From positions 382,501 through 446,500 of the forward strand of contig JBBBDQ010000914.1 in the NCBI GenBank assembly GCA_037127315.1: a DNA stretch of 64,000 nucleotides, given 5' to 3'. The position numbers and the translations under genes were made by a program. Source of the stretch: Ascarosepion bandense (lineage: Eukaryota; Mollusca; Cephalopoda; Sepiida; Sepiidae). How positions within the stretch are numbered: position 1 is the first letter of the stretch; every line of letters begins with the position of its first letter. The notes beneath the pieces are model-generated. The model saw only the letters and a list, made by a program, of their open reading frames with translations, ran no database searches and was not told the DNA's origin. Positions 11,365-23,344 of the stretch are shown in pieces.

Positions 11365-13060
11365 AATGAACTTTCCAATGAATACTCTTCGCTTTGTTCC
11401 GAGCAAGATTTTCTTGCTTCGCAGAGTATTCATTATGGGAATATAAATGTATTACGGTCGAGGGACGACATTTATATTACCAGGTCTGATAAAGGTTTCG
11501 AGGTTTTTGTCTTAAACAAGCAGGATTACTTAGATAAAATGAATAATATTTTAAGTGATTCTGCGAAGTTTAGGTTAATCGGTCCTGCTGATACGCGTGA
11601 TAATACTGCCAGGTTTGAACACAGAGATGGATACTCTTTGTTTATAAATGTTAAACTATTTCTAAGGACATCTACAACAGGATTATATCAGGGGGTTCGC
11701 AACGTCATCGAATGTATGACCTTCCCAAAGGGCATAAAGATGGAGTCCCAATGAAACATATTTTGACTATACTGGGTTCTGTTCAACATGAATTGGTTAA
11801 ATGGTTGCCTGAGTTGCTCTAACCAGTTTCAGACGTATTTTCAAATAATAATATTTCAGACTTTTTCCTGTTCTCTAGCTTTGTTAGAAATTTAGAGATT
11901 GGACCCCATGATAAACATATGGTGTCTTACGATATTGTTAGTTTGTTTACGAATCGCTACAGAGGGAGTGGAGTTTAGCTTTAATGGGATGATGTACGTC
12001 TAAACTGACAGCGTTATAATTTGAAACCCTTCGGGTCCTATTTTGGCCTATATTTTTGACGACTATTTTGAGAGACTGTTATATGAGAAAATTCAAAATA
12101 TTTGCGTTTAAATTAGATATGTTGATACTTTCTCAATTTTTGATTGTGCCAGTGATGTTAATAATTTCCTGTCGCAACATAAATTCTCCATCTTTCTTTG
12201 AAGTTTACGATGGAGGTTGAGAACGATAGGGCTCTTCCCGTTTTGGATGTCTTTGAACAACGTAGATACGGGGTTTTCGTTTCAAGTATTTTTCGTAAAT
12301 CTCCATTAACTGGCTTGTAAACGAGTTGAAGCTCATTTCTTCCCATGTCCCGTGAAATTGATTTGATTGAGACCGTGGTTCATTCCACTCTGATGATTTG
12401 ATGCCCTGGATTATTGGATGGAGAACTTGTTACTTTGCAGAGGATTTTCGAAAGTATTGGTTATCCTATTAATTTTATTAAACGTGTGATTGATAGAAAA
12501 AATTCAATTTTAGACCTAGCTGCTGCCTATTTATTTGAAATTGCCCTGGCTTGTTAGAAAATGTCAGTTAACTGACATAATTTTGGCGTGTATTTTGCCG
12601 TGTTATTTTACTGTTAAGTTGTGCACTGTTTTTCAGATTAGGTCAGTGTTTCCCTCTTTTAGTAAAGATCGGTTGTTCTAATTTCGTAAGAGTTCATTTG
12701 TTTACAAGTTTAAGTGCTGTTTCGATGCGATATACATAAGACGTGTCAATCTGAGGTAGAAAACGCGGGTTGTGCAGCTCGTCCCTGCCAATGTGCTTAC
12801 GGGTAGTCAGAGCCGTCATATAAGAACTACTCAAGCCGTCCACGATTCGATTCAGCAATAGGGCAATTCTGATTGACAGACATGACTGTGCCTTCTGGTA
12901 CGAAATCACAGGGTTCACGATGCTGAACAGGGCTCGTTCGTCTTACCATCGTTGTGTTCTTGAGGCTGTATACCTAAAGATCCACCAACCCAGTCTGTAC
13001 AGACAAAAGGAACATTTTATTTGCTCCTTACGTTTGTTGGAGGGTTTGTGAGTTTCTTTT
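11363..13060 (+). mobile_element. Penelope-like element, near full-length but decayed
   Basis: The plus strand preserves the order of a PLE protein across several frames. The open frame to 11754 includes YITRSDKGFEVFVLNKQDY, the conserved pre-RT 'DKG' block. RT motif A reads MVSYDIVSLFTN near 11930. The catalytic block is RYVDT at 12115-12129 (second Asp replaced). The thumb gives MEVENDRALPVLDVFEQRR at about 12210-12270, and CYLDGELV-like and RVIDRKNS sequence follows. The nuclease region near 12710 reads KCCFDAIYIRRV (GIY-YIG remnant), and the terminal block at 12930-13050 reads VLEAVYLKIHQPSLYRQKEH. Numerous stops and frameshifts show it is dead. (TA)n abuts the 5' end and a hammerhead-like motif follows at 13215. 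Confidence 0.85.
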
Positions 13061-13214
13061 TTTCTTTTTTAATGTTCTTGTGTAACTTTATGTTCACGCC
13101 CCCATACATTTTAATAATTTTTATTAAAATCTGTTTTCAATCGTGTTCCAACGTTCAATTTTCAAACGTAATATTAATGTCCTTGATTATTATTTGAATT
13201 TTGCCTACGTCTGT

Positions 13215-13239
13215 CTTAGATAAAGGGCTGGCCGAAAGC
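13215..13239 (+). ncRNA. Hammerhead-like core remnant downstream of PLE
   Basis: GATAAA, then a short GG/CC stem, then GAAAGC gives a CUGAUGA...GAAA-like layout 150 bp after the nuclease end of the PLE. Only part of the core is intact. Confidence 0.3.
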
Positions 13240-13300
13240 TTCCTAAGGTGTAAGGTGTACTAGAACGTCTAAATTTTAAAGACATATATATATATATATA

Positions 13301-13969
13301 TACCGGCCATTATTATTAGGCAACTGCCGTATTTTTAAAATTCTTTTTAATACTATTTTTAGTATTTATTGCCAAATGAATATATAATTAGTTTTGTTAT
13401 TATTACTTTGCTTCTTTGCAAGGCAAGGCAGCAAAGGTAAATTCGTCAAATCGCCATAAGTTTTCTTCATTCTTTCATTGATGAAACCTCAATATAGGTA
13501 ATTATTAAATATATATATAAAGTATTTTGATGCATATGTTATTGTGCAGTATTAACAAAAGAGCAATTCTGTTTTTTTTTTAATCATTTCACCCCGGGCA
13601 AGGCGTAAATTCCACTGATGGGCGGGGGGCTACATAACTGAAAGAAAATTAATTAGAGGAGGGTGAAGAGGATTACAAACCCATTAGAAAGAAGCAAGAT
13701 AGAGATGAGAATGCAGGTGTGGTGACAGTTGCAAGGGGAAGAGAAAGGGAAGGATATACGGGGTGGGGGAAGGGCTACAGTCAAGTGGTTAGTAGATGAG
13801 TATTGACGTTGCATTTAAATTTCTGGAGGTTGTAGCCCTCAGGAAAGCAAGAACATGGGAGCGAGTTTGCATTTAAATTATTCACTTGGCAATAAATATT
13901 AAAAAATTGTATGAAATAGCTAATTTTTTTAAACACTGCGGTGGTCTAATAATTATACCTGGTAGTGTA
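13301..13969. mobile_element. Mariner-type MITE, split by a LINE insertion
   Basis: The terminal inverted repeats start taccggccattattattagg at the left and end ctaataattatacctggtag...gta at the right. They match the termini of the intact MITE at 57173-57565. The sub-terminal 'tagtatttattgcc' blocks are also inverted relative to each other. The middle is interrupted from about 13573 to 13866 by a minus-strand LINE 3' end. TA tracts flank both ends, as expected for TA-targeting Tc1/mariner transposition. No transposase is encoded. Confidence 0.8.
13573..13866 (-). mobile_element. LINE 3' end nested inside the MITE
   Basis: Begins with poly-T then atttcaccccgggcaaggcg, the terminal block of the APE-type LINE. 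It contains the 'ggggggctacataa' and 'ctggaggttgtagccctcagg' landmarks. Sequence on both sides resumes the MITE consensus, so this insertion is younger than the MITE. Confidence 0.8.
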
Positions 13970-13995
13970 TATTAAATATATATATATATATATTT

Positions 13996-14201
13996 TTTTC
14001 TATTGTAGTAAGTGGCAAGAGACAATTTTGAACATAATTGTTGTAGTTCTTGAGATTATTGTGACTAAGCTTAACAAACTTGAGGCTAGGGAGTAGTGCA
14101 ATGAGGAGTAATACTTCAGCCCAGTCCTCCATGGTGTTGCTGGATAAGTCTAAGTTTACAACATTTGGACATAGAGAACTTAGTTCCTGCATGTGGCTCA
14201 A
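13996..14201 (-). pseudogene. Leucine-rich-repeat exon fragment, tubulin cofactor E-like
   Basis: On the minus strand about 60 codons read as two leucine-rich repeats: CPNVVNLDLSSN, EDWAEVLLLIALLPSLKF, then VKLSHNNLKN. The spacing and the D-W-x-E-V after the first LRR match tubulin-specific chaperone cofactor E (TBCE) and its relative TBCEL, whose LRRs have the form xLDLSxNxLxxWxEV. TBCEL fits best because of the preceding Glu-x-x-x-x-Cys stretch. A splice acceptor-like AG precedes the segment. The 3' side runs into a (TA)n tract and then the MITE. No neighbouring exon is visible, so it may be an isolated exon, a relic or a captured piece. Confidence 0.5.
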
Positions 14202-14574
14202 CGTTAATCATCTAAGTTGGTACTGAGTCAGTATGCCATTGACCATGCAGGCCTTCCTCTGTCATAACGTCTTTTAATTTATTCAGTAATAAATTTTTGT
14301 TTGGGAATAACATAATAGCTAACTTTTCTTCCCGGTATAATCTACATATTTTTCCACCGTTGTAAGGCTTGGCTGTTTTCACTATACTCAATGTCATGCC
14401 AGGGTCTTTTTTATAATTTAAATTTAATTTTTCACGTATAGCTGCCAATTTTGTACAACTTCTAATGTTTTCCTGTTTAAATGTAGACCTGTGATTAAAC
14501 CATCTGTTCTTAAACGTATTTTTGTTTGATCGAAATTTGATCCAAATGCGCTGCTCCTCCTGGGTATGACGGCA

Positions 14575-14760
14575 AACTCCATCAGGCAGCAATGCCTCTG
14601 ATTAAAAGGTTGTGAGGAGCGTGGAACGAACTTCATATTGATTTTGTTCCTAGTTTCAACTTGACCCGGTGTCGTAGCAACTGTTAGAGTCCCAGCTATG
14701 GTCAAATAGTTAACGGCAAAACTAGGCTCAAAATAGTATAAATATAAAAATAGACTTTTT
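14575..14760 (+). repeat. Unclassified interspersed repeat, copy 1
   Basis: Shares blocks such as 'gtagcaactgttagagtccc' and 'agtataaatataaaaata' with 26440-26625 in the same order and orientation, at moderate identity. Open minus-strand frames across it (to 14864) give no recognisable protein. Confidence 0.5.
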
Positions 14761-16460
14761 GATAGAAATATACACATAAAAGCACTTTTATAGAAAAATA
14801 TACATTTTTGAAGGAAAAATATTACCAAATGTACATTTTTGAAGGAAATATATTGCCATAACATATTTTTGAAGGAAAAATATTATTGCCATATCACATT
14901 TATGAAGGAAAAAAATTTGATATAATACATTTTTTAGAGAGAAAAATATTACCACCATTAAACGTTTTAATACAAAGGTATTTTGTAAAATTATAAAGAG
15001 TAAAAATTAAAAATATTTTCATCAGAATCTGACTAAATCAATATTCTCACTATAATCTAACATAAAAAAAAACTATCCAAATTATATAATTGTCATTAAA
15101 GGAATTGGTCTTTATAAAAAATTATTTTTTTTGCAGTAGCGGCTCACTAAAAACTATTTCACCCAACAACACAAAAATTAATTTTCTCCAGTTTTATACT
15201 TAAACAAAGTCTATCTTTGCAAAGTGTTGTGAGAACCTCTTTGCAGAGACGTCTCTGATAATAAAGATCTTCATTGAACCTGCGTTCTAACGAGTAAAGT
15301 GTTGTCGGCGTTTAGATAACTTTCCAAGCTTCATATTAATTTTCGGTATACCAAAACAAACCTAACAAATGCGTCGTATTATCTCAGGAACAGATAACGC
15401 TCCGCCCCTCAAATAGCAAAAGCCATAAGAAAAAGTTTTAGCGTTTATTTGAAACAATTATTCTGTCTCATAAAAAATAAGGCAACTTAGTTGAAAAACT
15501 AAGGGTAATAAGTATGACTGACAAACTAATAGTCAATCAAGATATAAAATTTTTAGTGCTTAAATATCTGAAAAAAGCATCCGCCACAGTCTAAATTAAA
15601 CTTCTCCCTAACATATAGCTAAAATGTTAAAATATGTCGTCGCATCATCAATCAATGCTACTTCACATTAAGTAATAATTTTTGTAAACAAAACTTTGAA
15701 TTATCAATGGGGTTGCCTTTTAGTAGGGGGCTGGTGTCTATTTTCTTAATATTTCTTGAAGCTAGACTCTTATAAAATATTTTACTCAAATAATAAACAC
15801 ACTCCCGATATACTGATGAAGCTCTTTTGATATATCCTCATGATACTGATTTGTTTGAGCTTTTAGATAAACTAAGAAAGTTGACTACACAATCTAATTT
15901 ACATAGGTACTGGACGCAAATAATAATTTGCTTTTACTAGATATTATTTTATACCACATAAACAATGTCTTAAAAGTTAATGTTTCCATGAATTCAACCA
16001 ATAAAAGCGATCTAATATTTTTTTATTTTCATGATAACAAAATACAATCCGGAATAATCATCAGATTCCACTTAAGAACTGTAACAATGTGCAGCCTTCA
16101 GTATTTACATGAAGAGGAGAAATACATCGTACCCCCTTTTTTTCAATACCCAATCATCTTATATTCAGTCCGACAGATACAAATAATAAATACAATGTTT
16201 AATAAAAAAAAAACAGAGTATCTACTCAAATATAAGTATCTATTAAAATAAGGTTTAAACAAATAAATTAGATATAGAAAAATGAATCCCTTGATTGGCG
16301 AGAATAATGTGTAGATTAAAAGATACGCATTTATCGAGTATAAACAAAACTGACAAACAAATTAATGAAATATTTATCATTTTAAAATTTTAAAATATTT
16401 ATATTTAATATACTATTTTACAGTTAAAAGTGAACTAATATTTATTTTCAGCGCACTATG

Positions 16461-16462
<2 letters not shown>
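14761..16462. other. AT-rich non-coding stretch
   Basis: Between 14770 and 14960 imperfect units of the form 'cattttTgaaggaaAaatattNccat' recur four to five times at about 30-60 bp spacing. Otherwise nothing is recognised. Confidence 0.45.
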
Positions 16463-16516
<54 letters not shown>

Positions 16517-16614
16517 TGACATAAACTAATAACTATACATGTGAGGTTGCACATATGTACAGCATTATTATTCAGGGGTTAATCAAACAGGGCTCAATAT
16601 ATAAACAGTGCCGT

Positions 16615-16660
<46 letters not shown>
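16463..16660. repeat. Two long (TA)n tracts
   Basis: TA tracts at 16463-16513 and 16617-16660 flank about 100 bp containing 'tgaggttgcacatatgtacagcattattattcagg'-type sequence. A related block, with 'catatgtatagtattgttattcagg', recurs at about 19085-19135 beyond the LINE. Confidence 0.85.
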
Positions 16661-16661
<1 letters not shown>

Positions 16662-16688
16662 AACATAACATATCTTACAATTATATAT

Positions 16689-19041
16689 GCCCTCTCGGAA
16701 ACACTGAACACGCCGTAGTATCCGTCAACATCTCAATCCACTCGTACTCTACGCAAGAAACCCAGACCAGCAGAATATCCTACTGCTACCAGAGAGCAAA
16801 CTGGGATTCGTTCCGAGACTTCCTCTCTGACGTCCCCTGGGAAAACGTCTTCGGTCCTCCTGTCAAAGACTGTGCATCCTGGGTCTCCTCTTGCGTTAAG
16901 GCTGGCATGGAAGCTTTCATCCCGACCAAGAAACTCCAGCTAAAATCAAATCCGTCTCCCTGGTTCTCGCCTACTTCCTCGGCCGCCATTGCCCACCGGA
17001 ACCATGTCTTCCGGCTCTATCGAAGCTACTCGTCGAATCAAAACAGGCGCCTTTTCTCCTCAGCTCGTAATAAGTGTAAAAATGTACTGAACGAAGCTAA
17101 GATGGTGTTTGCTTCCAGAATGAAGCAACGCATTGCATCCTCTAAGTTCGGCGCCAAAGATTACTGGCCACTCTGCAAAAGCGTGTTCAACAAGAGTAAG
17201 ACGTCAATACCCCCACTAATCAATGAATGTGAGGTTCTCAACTCCCCATCTGACAAGGCTGAATGCTTTGCTCGTAGATTCTCCACCAATTCGACACTGG
17301 ACTCGTCAGGAGTACCTACACCCGACTTACCACCTAGAACTTAGCCTCAACTAAATAACGTCCATATTACACTCTCGCTGGTCTCTAAGATAATCTCAAA
17401 CTTGACCCTCACAAAGCGAGCGGTGGGGACGGAATCCCAATCATAGTCCTGAAGAAATGTGCCCCAGAACTCTCCTCTGTCCTCTATAAACTCTATAAAT
17501 TCTGCCTATCTGCTTCCTGCCTGTTGGAAGTCCTCTTCTATATTCCCATATTTAAGAATACTGGCGAACTCTCAGACCCCGCCTATCAGTCTCCTTCCGA
17601 TCTTCGGCAAAGTTTTCGAAGCCATTATCAACGCCGAGGTGATTCGGTATCTCACGGCTCACAGGCTTCTCTTGGACAAACAGTACGGTTTTCGCTTCAC
17701 CATGTCTACTGCTGATATGCTAACTACTATTAACGAGTACATATACCAGGCTCTTGACAAGAATGGCGAAGCCCGAAACGTTGCCTTAGATATCTCCAAA
17801 TCGTTCGACAGATTCTGGCATGTTGGCCTTTTATGCAAACCGCGGAGCTACGGTATAACTGGACATTTGTTTGACCTCATCCTGTCATTCATCTCTAACC
17901 GCACATTGAAGGTAGTATTAAATGGACATGCCTCCCAAGACCACCATACGAACGCGGGCGTCCCTCAAAGCTCTATCTATGTCCCACGCTCTTTCTGATT
18001 TACATTAATGATTTCCCCGATGCTATTGTATCCCAAGTAGGAATGTACGCCGATGGCACCACAATTTACTCTCGCCTCGATCAAAAACCCGGTGCTGCCG
18101 AGCTTGAAAAGAACCTCCAAACTGTAGTGGACTGGGGTAGGAAATGGCTAGTAAATTTCAATGCTTCTAAAATGAAGCTGCTATCACCATAGACAATCGC
18201 ATCTACCTCCCATTAGCATGGAACAGGCTTGCATCCCAGAGAGTAAAACACTAGGTCTCCTTGCCCTGACACTCTCGGCGGACCTCAAATGGAATGACTA
18301 TATCGAATCCATTGCCAAATCCGCCGCTATGAAGTCGGTTCTCTGTGCAGGGCCCGGAAGTTTTTCCCGTCTGAATCTATCCTGCACATATATAAATCTA
18401 CCATGCGCCCGTGTATTGAATACTGCTGCCACATCTGGTCGGGTGCCCCTGCTACTCTTCTCGGGCTTCTTGACAAAATACAACGGAGAATCTGTAACGT
18501 GATCGATACTGACTTGGCAGACCGGCTGCAACCACTCTCTCACCGGCGCGACGTGGCTTCCCTGTGCCTCTTCTATAAATACTTTCACGGCTTCTGCTCC
18601 GATGAACTTAGATCATTGGTGCCGCTTAGGTACAAATTTACACGAGATTCTAGATTAGCAACTAGGTCCCACCTTCTTACACTAAAACAGATAAGATGTA
18701 ACTGTAATTTCTACTGGAACAGCTACTTTTTCTCGCGCTTCCCGCCTGTGGAATTCCCTTCAACATGTCTGCTTTCCGGACAGCTAGAATCTCCAGGAGT
18801 TTAAATGTAAGTTCAATAGACACCTCCTATCACACTAACTTGCATCTATTCTCCCAACACTCTCACCATCTACCCAACCCTCATTCTCGGTATCCTTACC
18901 CGTCTATCACCCTCCTTCTGATATTTCCTCTAGCTAACCATCATTTCTCACAACTTTCCCCTCTATGTAACCCCCTGCGCAATAGTGGCAGTGAAATGCC
19001 TTGCTCGGGGTGAAACGATTATAAAAAATAAATAAATAAAT
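16689..19041 (+). mobile_element. APE-type (Jockey/I-like) LINE, longest copy, 5'-truncated
   Basis: The first codons read GNTEHAVVSVNIS, the end of the AP-endonuclease domain, so most of the endonuclease is missing. The linker and RT follow: 16907-17344 (MEAFIPTKKLQLKSNPSPWF), then 17459-17998 with YGFRFTMSTADMLTTINEYI and motif A VALDISKSFD. The catalytic box at 18046-18057 reads YADG rather than YADD. The thumb and C-terminal part (ESKTLGLLALTLSADLKWND, RRICNVIDTDLADRLQPLSH) continues in shifting frames to about 18800. The 3' end has 'gccttgctcggggtgaaacg' and a (TAAA)n tail at 19021-19041. Stops at 17342 and later, plus frameshifts, make it inactive. Confidence 0.9.
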
Positions 19042-19154
19042 ATATATATATATATAGTGACGTAATTTCATAAATATGCGTATGGGGTTTCACATATGTA
19101 TAGTATTGTTATTCAGGTGTTGATAAAACTGTGCTAAATGAATAACCAGAGATG

Positions 19155-19212
<58 letters not shown>
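19042..19212. repeat. (TA)n tracts downstream of LINE tail
   Basis: TA tracts at 19041-19056 and 19157-19212 flank a 100-bp block related to the one at 16514-16616. The LINE therefore appears to sit within a duplicated TA-flanked context. Confidence 0.8.
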
Positions 19213-20465
19213 CATAGGGATGTTACCGTGGTTCTCACTAAAGAAAAATCTATATTTAAAAAAATGTTAAACCGCAAGTGTTCTTTTAGACAATATACAA
19301 ATGTGTTTTAATTTTATTTCTTTACTTTTTTATTTTCTATTCTGCTACTCATGCTTCTGGTCTCGCGACCGTCTTCAAGCATTGTTTGTCAGTCATCGTC
19401 TCGTTTGTCGGTAGTAGTAGCTTATACTCGTGAGGGAATCACCTTCCACTTTAAGGGATACTAAAATGATTTGGGTGTAGGTTAAATATCGGACAGAGGA
19501 AGGTTTTTTTTATTTGCTTTTTAATTTATATATACATAGACACACCCACGCATGTACACATACATATACACTTCGTATGTTGAGTAGGTTTTAATGTGTG
19601 TATCACTGCGTTCGTTTGCTAGTATGTGTATACATTTGTGTATGTTCGTGTATGTGTGGGCGTAAGTGGTCCGTCTGTACGCGTGTTGTCTGTCTGTGTG
19701 TGCGTGGGGGTTATGATCTATTAAGTGCTGTTTTAAATTTGTTTTTGAAGCTATCTCTTGTATTTGTATGTATGACTAATTGTCTGTCTGATATAATGGC
19801 ATAATGTCTTATATTATTTTTAATGCCATTAAAACAAAAACACCACAGCAATATAGAAAACCTTCATAGAAATGGGGAAAACATTTATTTAAAAAATGAT
19901 CCTGTAAAAAAATTAATCTGGCGGACACAGAAAAAACAAAATGAATTAAAGAAGACACTGAAATTACAGGCCCAAATTTAAATACAATAAAACAAAACTA
20001 TACACTTCGTGAATAAATACATCGAGATTGACAACAAATTATTGAAAAAAATAAAGTAACTATGTTCAAAAGATACCCACGAATTCTTATCAAAATTTTG
20101 GGAGCCGAAATGCCAAGAAGATGAAGAAAAACCTAGCAATATTTTAGAAATAATGATAACCTGACTGAAAACATTACGAAGAAAAGAAAGATTGGATAAT
20201 GAGCTAAAACTAAAAAACACGAACCAAACTAACAACAACAGACAATCCCCAACGCAAAACAACAACATGCGACACCAGCAAATATGAGAAAAAAATACGA
20301 CAGAAGAAAGAATCACAGTATATGCTACCACGCACACCCGCAAGGTAAGGAACTGGTTACATACTACTGCCCACATGCATACACATACCACAAAATTACA
20401 AGAATACACCAAACAACACGCCCAAAAATCCCCACAACACTACAACAAATCCCGGCATATGACTA

Positions 20466-20523
<58 letters not shown>

Positions 20524-20859
20524 CAAAGCCAACTATTACAGAGACCACCTTAACAACAAAACAGATCCAACAATCATTCCCATATCAAGGAATATAATCA
20601 AAATTCCCCACGAATCTCTACAAACGTCCTACATACAATCTATACAGAAACAAGCAATTTAGATACACCAGAAACACTACTTACAACAAAAACAAACATA
20701 CCTATATAGACCCATCTGGAAACAACAACCCCAATTTTACTAAAGGAAACTCTCACTGGCCAGTAAACTAAAATCCCAAATCCCAAATCCAATACATATA
20801 GTTAAAAACAATTGTTATTTTTTTAGAAAGCCCAGTCCGGGCAGTAAAACCAGTTTAAA
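19213..20859. other. Non-coding stretch with (CA)n
   Basis: AT-rich sequence with a perfect (CA)n tract at about 20466-20520. Frames translated here (Thr-His repeats, Cys/Val-rich runs) reflect low complexity. The 3' part grades into PLE sequence. Confidence 0.4.
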
Positions 20860-21976
20860 TAACGCAAAACAAAAAATAATAAACCTAACCACATATATAG
20901 TTACAAAGGATGCAACTGATCTCTTCAAATTAGGCCTAAAGTTCTGCTCTGCTCCGAAAAGCAATATAACATAACAAAATAATTTCAGAGAATTGAACGC
21001 AAACTCAGACTAAAAGAAACATTTAATAATAATTGAAACATTATAGATGATTCATTAGTAAAAAAATAAATTCAGTTACTTCCCAAATAAAAACAATAAT
21101 ACAAACGAGCTAAACATATTTTTTGAAAAACTATGGAACCTAGATTTACAAGAAAAAATGAAACCATTCAACAATTTTACACACAAGCAAAAACTAGCCT
21201 TATAGAAGATCCGGAGAAACAAAAACATAAATATAAAGGAAGCAGATAAAGGCAGCGCTATAATAATTATGGACAATTTTTTTTATAAAACAAAAATTAT
21301 GGAAGCATTAGGGAATAATAAAACTACCAATTTATCGACACCAACATAGACAAACATCATATCAAAAATGAAGAAACTCTGTATAACATATAATATGGTA
21401 TTAACAGGAAAAGAAAACAATACTTAAACTTCATACCAAAAACTAGCATTTTTTACGGACTACCAAAGGTTCACGAATCAAGTGGAATAAAAATAGCTAT
21501 CCAGACACAAAACTCTGAATACAGTAACATACCAAATCCCAGTGACACTACATTCAAATCCATAGTAGCAGGACTAACCTGTCCAACGAGTAGGCTCAGT
21601 AACTTAATAAATATAGTGCTACAACTATTTACGAAGTGAATTAAAATCTACATCAGAGATTATATTCACTTCGTTAGCTCTATTCCACAAAAAGTAGATC
21701 GTGGAACATTTATGGCAATATTCGACATAAGTAGTCTATATAGCAACATACCCCATCATTTAGGTAAACAGGCAATTTCACTCTGGAGTGAAAAACATTC
21801 AGAAATACTACAACACAGATTGACCAAGGAATTTATCATAGATAGTATAGCCCTAATTTCTAACAATAACACCATTTGAACATGGCAACAAAAGCTACAT
21901 CGCACCCAAGTTACTGCAATGGGAAGGAAAATGGCACCAACATATGCCACTCTAACATTAGCTTACTTAAAAAAAA
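20860..21976 (+). mobile_element. Penelope-like element, 5' half (RT fingers and palm)
   Basis: Decayed PLE protein on the plus strand. It includes TYIVTKDATDLFKLGLKFC (about 20900), LWNLDLQEKMKPFNNFTHKQ (21133-21190), and IKEADKGSAIIIMDN (about 21235-21280), the pre-RT DKG block. RT motif A reads FMAIFDISSLYSNIPHH-like near 21710-21760, followed by a 'FEHGNKSYI' stretch and a 'MAPTYATLTLAYL' motif at about 21930-21970. Stops and frameshifts are frequent. It breaks off at 21976 where a LINE enters, and resumes at about 23345. Confidence 0.85.
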
Positions 21977-21979
21977 GAT

Positions 21980-23327
21980 AGCACGTCATCGCTTTGCCAG
22001 GTCTACTGCCAATATACTAGCGACCATCACCGAGTACATATAGCAGACCCTCGATAAGTCCGGCGAAGCTCGAGCTGTTGCCCTGGATATCTCCAAATAA
22101 TTTGATAGGGTCTGGAACGAGGATATGGTATCATTGGACGATTTCTCGGTTTGATACAATCTTTCATATCAAATAGCATAATGAAGTCGTCTTGAACGAG
22201 CATGCCTCCACATCATACCACACAAAGCACAACTCTCTTTCTGATGTTCATAAATGATTTCCCTGAGGTGTGTAAATCCCAAGTAGACATCTACGCTTAT
22301 GACACCATCATTTACTCCCGTTTTAGTCAGAAATTTGGCAAGACGGACAAACAAACCTGGCTGCTGATCTTGAGAACGACCTGTACTCTGTGGTAAACTA
22401 GGTTAAGGAATGGCTTGTAAATTTTAATGCTTTTAAATCGAAGCAGCTATCTGTTAACCACCACAGGCATTTCCTCCTACCTCTCATAAGAATGGACTAA
22501 GAGAGTCTCCCTGAAAGAAATACACTGTGCCTTCTCGGTATCATCCTCTCTTCCGACCTTAAGTGAAACCATTACATTGAATAAATAATTAAATCAACTG
22601 CTAGAAAGGTTGGGTCACTGTGTCAGACCAGGAAATCTTTTTCAGTCTGGGTCCATCTTGCACATATCCAAATCAACTATCCGGCCGTGCATTGAATGCT
22701 GTTGACATATCTGGGCGCCCCTACTATTCATCTCAGGGTTCTAGACAGGCTCCAAAGGAGAATCTGTTATGTGATCGGTCCCAACCCAATAGCTCGACTG
22801 CAGCCACTTTCTCACCGGCAAAATGTGGCTTCACTCTGTCTCTTGTACAAATATTTTCATGGCTTCTTCTCCGACAAGCTTAGCTCACTGATGCCTCCTC
22901 CACAAGAATTTACTCGAGTAACCAAACTGGCAACCAGGTCCCACCCTTTCATATTTAAATCTGCCAAATTCAACCACCACTTCTACTCTCTCAGCTTCTT
23001 TTTATGCACTTTCCGCTTGTGAAAATCTCTTCCCTATACTTGCTTCCCTGACGGCTACAATCTTCAGTAAATTAAATGCAATGTCAATTCCCAACTCTTA
23101 TCCATTTCAGTCCAGACCTTCTCTCGTACTTTCAACATCACCCCGTTTTGTTCTTTTTCTTTTATCACTCTACTTTCTCATCTGTCATCACATCGGTATT
23201 CCCATCCGTCTCTTGCCCTTTCTTTGACACCCACTGGTGCATCTTTTTCTTCGCTTTCCTTCTGCTTAAAATTTGACTTTTCTCTTGTGAATCTGTGGTG
23301 GTACTGCTTTGCTTGGGGTGAAACTAT
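21980..23327 (+). mobile_element. APE-type LINE nested in the PLE
   Basis: 5'-truncated copy starting in RT (STANILATITEYI, then ARAVALDISK, with the next codon a stop). The rest of the RT and thumb is readable in pieces: LFLMFINDFPEVCKSQVDIY, then at 22696-23022 RRICYVIGPNPIARLQPLSH and CLLYKYFHGFFSDKLSSL. It ends with 'tgctttgcttggggtgaaac', the family's 3' terminal block. PLE sequence flanks both sides, so this insertion is younger than the PLE. Confidence 0.85.
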
Positions 23328-23344
23328 GCAAAAATACGAAAGGA

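Noticed and set aside
20375..20662. Thr-His repeat frame
   Set aside because: Produced by the (CA)n tract; the surrounding sequence is non-coding or degenerate.
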